From assembly GCA_041687095.1 (NCBI GenBank), contig JAWLCQ010000114.1:1-15739 (forward strand): DNA of 15,739 nucleotides. Direction: 5' to 3'. The notes beneath the pieces are model-generated. The model searched no databases and was not told the origin of the DNA. It was given only the letters and a program-made list of their open reading frames with translations. How positions within the stretch are numbered: position 1 is the first letter of the stretch; the number at the start of each line of letters is the position of its first letter. The DNA comes from JAWLCQ01 sp041687095. GTDB lineage: Bacteria > Planctomycetota > Phycisphaerae > SM23-33. Made by a program: the position numbers and the translations under genes. Positions 12,493 through 15,739 of this stretch are shown piece after piece.

Positions 12493-13389
12493 TTACTCCG
12501 GAGCGGACTCGGGGGCGGGCGTCTCCGCCCCGCCCGGGGCCTCGCCCCCGCCCGTCGGACGCCGCGTGCCCGTGAACCGCCGGGGCGGTCCGCCCGGGGT
12601 GCCCGGGGCGCTGGGGCCGCCGCGCCCGCCGCGACCGCCCGCTCCCCCGCCGCCGCCGCCGCCGCCCGGACCGCCGCCTTCGCGACGCTCCCGCCGCCGA
12701 CGGGCCCGGGTGCTCGTGTCCATCCCGCCCTGCTCGGGCTCGGCGGGCTGCTGCCCGAACTTCCCGCGGTAGATCCATACCTTCACGCCGATCGCCCCGT
12801 ACGTGGTGAACGCGGGGGTGAACCCGTAGTCCACGTCGGCCTCCAGCGTGTGCAGCGGGATCGACCCCAGGAGCTGCGTCTCGGTGCGGGACATCTCCGC
12901 CCCGCCCAGACGACCCGACACCTGGATCTTCACGCCGCGCGCCCCGGCCTGCATCGTCGACTCGCACCGCTGCTTCATGGTGCGGCGGAAGCTGGCCCGG
13001 CGCTTGAGCTGCTCGGCGATGGCCTCGGCGACCAGTTGGGCGTCCACATCGGGGTTCTTCACCTCGATGATGTTGATGTTCACCCGGCGGTCGGTGAGGT
13101 TCTCCAGCTCCCCGCGGAGCTTCTCGACCTCGGCGCCCTTGGGCCCGATCACCAGCCCCGGCCGGGCCGTCCGCAGGAACACCTTCACCTCCTGCGGGGT
13201 GCGCTCGACCTCGATGGAGCTGATGGCCGCGTAGGGAGGCTGCCGGTTCAGCTTGTTGTCCACGTACCGGCGGATGCGCTCGTCTTCGACGACGAACTCG
13301 CCGTAGCTCGCCTTGGGGGCGAACCAGCGGCTTTTCCACCCGAGCGTGACGCCCGTTCGAAACCCGATTGGATTGACCTTCTGGCCCAT
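12493..13389 (-). CDS. rpsC: 30S ribosomal protein S3 (uS3) with long Gly/Arg-rich C-terminal tail
   Basis: A 298-residue S3 at the mRNA entry site. The core is complete to about residue 211: MGQKVNPIGFRTGVTLGWKS, the KH domain with VIGPKGAEVEKLR (GxxG at 82-85), VKNPDVDAQLVAEAIA-QL, RRTMKQ, GVKIQVSGRLGGAEMSRTE and YGAIGVKVWIYRG. Residues 212-298 are an unusual tail. It starts acidic/Gln/Pro, has an Arg cluster (about 228-237), then a glycine block with GGRGGRGG repeats, then a Pro/Gly/Glu end. E. coli S3 has about 233 residues, so the tail is longer than average and low in complexity, probably disordered. The ribosome site is weak (GGCGGG). Confidence 0.98.
   Translation of the reverse strand: MGQKVNPIGFRTGVTLGWKSRWFAPKASYGEFVVEDERIRRYVDNKLNRQPPYAAISSIEVERTPQEVKVFLRTARPGLVIGPKGAEVEKLRGELENLTDRRVNINIIEVKNPDVDAQLVAEAIAEQLKRRASFRRTMKQRCESTMQAGARGVKIQVSGRLGGAEMSRTETQLLGSIPLHTLEADVDYGFTPAFTTYGAIGVKVWIYRGKFGQQPAEPEQGGMDTSTRARRRRERREGGGPGGGGGGGGAGGRGGRGGPSAPGTPGGPPRRFTGTRRPTGGGEAPGGAETPAPESAPE
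12649..12666. repeat. (GCC)6 trinucleotide repeat inside rpsC
   Basis: Six uninterrupted GCC units on the plus strand encode part of the glycine run of the S3 tail on the minus strand. Slippage here would lengthen or shorten the tail by whole glycines without breaking the frame. Confidence 0.85.
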
Positions 13390-13407
13390 GCTCTGTACCC
13401 GCCGTCT

Positions 13408-13740
13408 CTACTGCTCTTGGTCGACCACCACATGGATGTGGCTGGTCCGTTTCAGAATCGGATGCGCCCGTCCGCGATCCTTCGGCTGGAACCGCTTGAT
13501 CGTCGGGCCCTCATCCACACGCGCCTCGGCGACGACGAGATCCTCGACGCTCGCCTCGGCCTCGGCGGCGTTGGCCACCGCGCTGGACAGAACCTTCGAG
13601 ATCATGCCCGCCGCCCGGTGGGGGGAGAACTTCAGGACGTTCAACGCGTCCTGCACGTTCCGCCCGCGGATGGTGTCGATCACCAGCCGCACCTTGCGGG
13701 CACTGATCCGGGCATATTGATGACTCGCACGCCACGGCAT
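13408..13740 (-). CDS. rplV: 50S ribosomal protein L22 (uL22)
   Basis: A 110-residue L22 whose extended loop lines the peptide exit tunnel. It shows ARISARKVRLVIDTIRGRNVQDALNVLKFSPHRAAGMISKVLSSAVANAAE and the C-terminal GPTIKRFQPKDRGRAHPILKRTSHIHVVV. The loop containing PKDRGRAHPILKRTSH is the tunnel tip, and it looks normal. The ATG has AAGGA 7 nt upstream. Gap to rpsS 31 nt, to rpsC 18 nt. Confidence 0.98.
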   Translation of the reverse strand: MPWRASHQYARISARKVRLVIDTIRGRNVQDALNVLKFSPHRAAGMISKVLSSAVANAAEAEASVEDLVVAEARVDEGPTIKRFQPKDRGRAHPILKRTSHIHVVVDQEQ

Positions 13741-13771
13741 CGTTGGATCCTTTCTCCGTCGTCGCGGGGCC

Positions 13772-14038
13772 TTACTTGCGGCCGCCGCTGTGCCCGCGGA
13801 ACAGTCGGGTCGGGGAGAACTCCCCCAGCTTGTGCCCGACCATCTCCTCCGTCACGAACACCCGGTTGAACACCTTCCCGTTGTGGACCAGGAACGTCCG
13901 GCCCACGAACTCCGGGACGATGGTGCACGCCCGAGCCCAGGTCTTGATCGGCTCGCTGGAGCCTCTCTGTTCCTGCTTCTGCACCTTGAGGTACAGCTTC
14001 TCGTTGACGAACGGGCCTTTCTTTGCGCTTCGCGTCAT
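13772..14038 (-). CDS. rpsS: 30S ribosomal protein S19 (uS19)
   Basis: An 88-residue S19 in the head of the small subunit, paired with S13. It shows MTRSAKKGPFVNEKL, IKTWARACTIVPEFVGRTFLVHNGKVF and VTEEMVGHKLGEFSPTRLFRGHSG. Length and ends match the family. AGGA lies 9 nt before the ATG. It sits between rplB and rplV as in the S10 operon. Confidence 0.99.
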   Translation of the reverse strand: MTRSAKKGPFVNEKLYLKVQKQEQRGSSEPIKTWARACTIVPEFVGRTFLVHNGKVFNRVFVTEEMVGHKLGEFSPTRLFRGHSGGRK

Positions 14039-14059
14039 AGTGCGTCTTCCTGCCTTCGC

Positions 14060-14911
14060 TTACAGAACCAGTTGGCCCTGGCGAGTGTTCCGCCGCCGGC
14101 GGAGGATCAGCTTGTTGGAGGCCTTGCGCTTCTTGCGGGTCTTGCCGCCCTTGGCCAGCTTGCCGGTGGGGCTCACGGGGTGTCGCCCGCCGCTCCGCCG
14201 ACCCTCACCACCACCCATCGGATGCGCCACGGGGTTCATGGCCGACCCGCGAACGTGCGGGCGACGCCCCATGTGACGCTTGCGCCCCGCCTTACCGATG
14301 CGGACGCTGGAATGCTCCACGTTCCCGACCTGCCCGATCGTCGCCCGGCAGTCGGCGTGAACGCTTCGCATCTCCCCGGAGGGGAGCACCAGGTTCACGT
14401 AGTCCCCTTCGCGGGCGGCGACGCGGGCGGCCATGCCGGCCGACCGCACCATCTTGCCGCCCCGTCCGGGGTGCATTTCAATGTTGTGGACCTCCAGGCC
14501 CGCCGGGACGCGGCGGAGGGGCATGCAGTGCCCGACGCGCGGCTCGGCCTCGGCGCCGGAGCGGATCTTCTGCCCGACCTTCAGGCCCACCGGGGCGAGG
14601 ATGTACCGCTTCTCCCCATCGGTGTACTCCACCAGGGCGATGTTGCACGTCCGGTTGGGGTCGTACTCGATGGTCTTGACCTCGGCGGGCACGTCATCCT
14701 TCAGCCGCTTGAAGTCAATCAGGCGGTACTTCCGCTTGTTCCCCCCCCCGCGGTGCCGCGAGGTGATGAACCCCTGGTTGTTCCGCCCGCCGTGCTTCTT
14801 GAGCGGCTGGAGCAGGGACTTCTCCGGGGTGGTCGTCGTCACGTCGGTCCGGATGAGGACCGAACTGTTGCGGCGCCCGGCGCTGGTCGGTTTGTAGATT
14901 TTGATCGGCAT
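14060..14911 (-). CDS. rplB: 50S ribosomal protein L2 (uL2)
   Basis: A 283-residue L2, one of the most conserved ribosomal proteins, needed for subunit joining and peptidyl transferase activity. It shows KPTSAGRRNSSV, GGRNNQGFITSRHRGGG, EYDPNRTCNIALVEY, the AREGDYVNLVLPSGEMR region, and RGSAMNPVAHPMGGGEGR. His230 corresponds to the essential His usually called H229 in E. coli numbering without Met. The His two positions further on is Met232. The C-terminal tail is rich in Lys and Arg. The ATG follows GAGG with 8-nt spacing. Confidence 0.99.
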   Translation of the reverse strand: MPIKIYKPTSAGRRNSSVLIRTDVTTTTPEKSLLQPLKKHGGRNNQGFITSRHRGGGNKRKYRLIDFKRLKDDVPAEVKTIEYDPNRTCNIALVEYTDGEKRYILAPVGLKVGQKIRSGAEAEPRVGHCMPLRRVPAGLEVHNIEMHPGRGGKMVRSAGMAARVAAREGDYVNLVLPSGEMRSVHADCRATIGQVGNVEHSSVRIGKAGRKRHMGRRPHVRGSAMNPVAHPMGGGEGRRSGGRHPVSPTGKLAKGGKTRKKRKASNKLILRRRRNTRQGQLVL

Positions 14912-14938
14912 TGTGCGTACCTCGCCGTTTTACGTCGG

Positions 14939-15223
14939 CTAGAACAGGTCGATCCGGTGCTCCGGGTGCAGGAGGACGACAGCCTTCTTCCAGTGGCTCG
15001 TCGTGCCCCACGTATACCCGTGCCGGCGGCGTTTGCCCTTGCGATTGGCCGTCCGGACGGACAGGACCTTCACGTTATAGATCTTCTCCACGGCCTGCTT
15101 GATCTGGGCCTTCTTGGCCCGGGGGGCGACCTCGAAGGCGTAGGCGTGGTAGGTTTCCGACTGGTGGGTGCCCTTCTCGGTCACCAGCGGGCGGACGATG
15201 ATGCTGTAGATGTCCTCTCTCAT
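14939..15223 (-). CDS. rplW: 50S ribosomal protein L23 (uL23)
   Basis: A 94-residue L23 at the tunnel exit, the docking site for trigger factor and SRP. It opens MREDIYSIIVRPLVTEKGT, continues FEVAPRAKKAQIKQAVEKIYNVKVLSVRTANRKGKRRRHGYTWGTTSHWKKAVVLL, and ends HRIDLF. The ATG at 15223 overlaps the rplD TGA as ATGA, with GGGAG 8 nt upstream. An in-frame upstream reading to 15397 lies within rplD and shows no L23 similarity, so the short start is right. Confidence 0.98.
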   Translation of the reverse strand: MREDIYSIIVRPLVTEKGTHQSETYHAYAFEVAPRAKKAQIKQAVEKIYNVKVLSVRTANRKGKRRRHGYTWGTTSHWKKAVVLLHPEHRIDLF

Positions 15224-15739
15224 GACTTCGTCTCCCGGTGCATCAGCTGCTGCATGGCCTCGCGGGTGACGATCATCTTCTGCCGCGTCACCACGTCGTA
15301 GGCGTTGAGTTCCTCGGTGATGCGGACGGTGAGGTCCTGGAGGTTGCGGGAGCTGAGGTAGATGTTCGCGTCGCGCTGCCCGAGGGCGAGCAGGCACGAG
15401 CGGTTGATCTGGAGGTTCTGGAGGATCTGGGCGATGGCCTTGGTCTTGGGGGCGTCCATCTGGAGCCCGTCGACGACCAGGAGGTCCTGCCCGAGCATCT
15501 TGGCGAGGAGGGCGGAGTCGAGGGCGCGGCGGCGCATCTTCTTGGGGAAGGCCTTGCGGAAGTCGCGGTTGCGCTTCGCGAAGGCCATCCCGCCGCCCTT
15601 CATCACGTTCGTGCGGAGATTGCCGCGCCGCGCGTTCCCCGTGCCCTTCTGGCGGTAGAGCTTGCGGGTCGAGCCTTCGACGTCGGCCCGGCCCCGGGTG
15701 AAGACCGTCCCCTGCCGCTTGTTGGCGTGGTAGGTGACG
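15220..15739 (-). CDS. rplD: 50S ribosomal protein L4 (uL4), C-terminal part (5' end outside window)
   Basis: About 172 codons of L4 run off the right edge, with no start codon in the window. The first visible residues read VTYHANKRQGTVFTRGRADV, then GSTRKLYRQKGTGNARRGN, matching the 'RqGT--Tk-R-eV-gggrKpwrQKGTGrAR-G' loop that reaches into the exit tunnel wall. It continues KGGGMAFAKRNRDFRKAFPKKMRRRAL and the C-terminal domain with LLVVDGL and LNAYDVV. A Met at 15606 could look like a start, but the frame and L4 similarity continue upstream. It overlaps rplW by 4 nt and would be preceded by rplC and rpsJ outside the window. In E. coli L4 represses its own S10 operon; this cannot be tested here. 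Confidence 0.97.
   Translation of the reverse strand, partial: VTYHANKRQGTVFTRGRADVEGSTRKLYRQKGTGNARRGNLRTNVMKGGGMAFAKRNRDFRKAFPKKMRRRALDSALLAKMLGQDLLVVDGLQMDAPKTKAIAQILQNLQINRSCLLALGQRDANIYLSSRNLQDLTVRITEELNAYDVVTRQKMIVTREAMQQLMHRETKS

Noticed and set aside
13790..15301. 503-codon open frame on the plus strand
   Set aside because: It is antisense to rpsS, rplB and rplW, which are certain genes, and has no recognisable domain.
15224..15397. Longer N-terminus for L23
   Set aside because: It lies inside rplD in another frame. The ATGA overlap with GGGAG and the family opening give the start at 15223.
1..15739. Mobile element, CRISPR array, tRNA/rRNA gene, toxin-antitoxin or defence system
   Set aside because: All sequence is accounted for by ribosomal, secretion, nucleotide and polymerase genes in tight succession, plus two short flanking regions. 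No long terminal repeats, transposase motifs or spaced repeats were seen.

Overview
The window is almost entirely one long, minus-strand ribosomal-protein gene cluster. It corresponds to the fused S10, spc and alpha operons of bacteria, read here from the right edge to the left. The very high GC content, the family-specific details of the proteins (RpoA beginning MRVRWRGLELP, L2 with an AHPMGGGEG centre, S4 without zinc cysteines, no L30 gene) and the gene order suggest a high-GC member of the Planctomycetota, perhaps Phycisphaerae. That placement is an inference from memory of family features and was not tested by a search.

In transcription order the cluster runs: rplD (L4, 5' end outside the window), rplW, rplB, rpsS, rplV, rpsC, rplP, rpmC, rpsQ, rplN, rplX, rplE, rpsN, rpsH, rplF, rplR, rpsE, rplO, secY, adk, map, rpmJ (37 codons), rpsM, rpsK, rpsD, rpoA, rplQ. 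Gaps between genes are 0-67 nt. There are translational-coupling overlaps at rplD/rplW and rpsE/rplO (4 nt) and secY/adk (1 nt). No internal promoter or terminator is evident, so the block looks like one transcription unit making ribosome parts, the SecY translocon core, adenylate kinase, methionine aminopeptidase and the RNA polymerase alpha subunit. Two usual members are missing: rpmD (L30) between rpsE and rplO, and infA (IF-1) between map and rpmJ.

After rplQ comes a 158-nt gap holding two inverted repeats, then a small HIT-family (histidine triad) gene on the same strand. At the left edge lies the 3' part of a plus-strand gene that looks like a polysaccharide pyruvyl transferase. It converges on the HIT gene, and this is where the conserved cluster gives way to accessory sequence.

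This is a housekeeping region. I see no mobile element, CRISPR array, tRNA, rRNA or defence system, and no convincing undescribed system. The points worth a second look are a SecY N-terminal extension with two extra predicted membrane helices, a long Gly/Arg-rich tail on S3, the paired hairpins after rplQ, and the missing infA.
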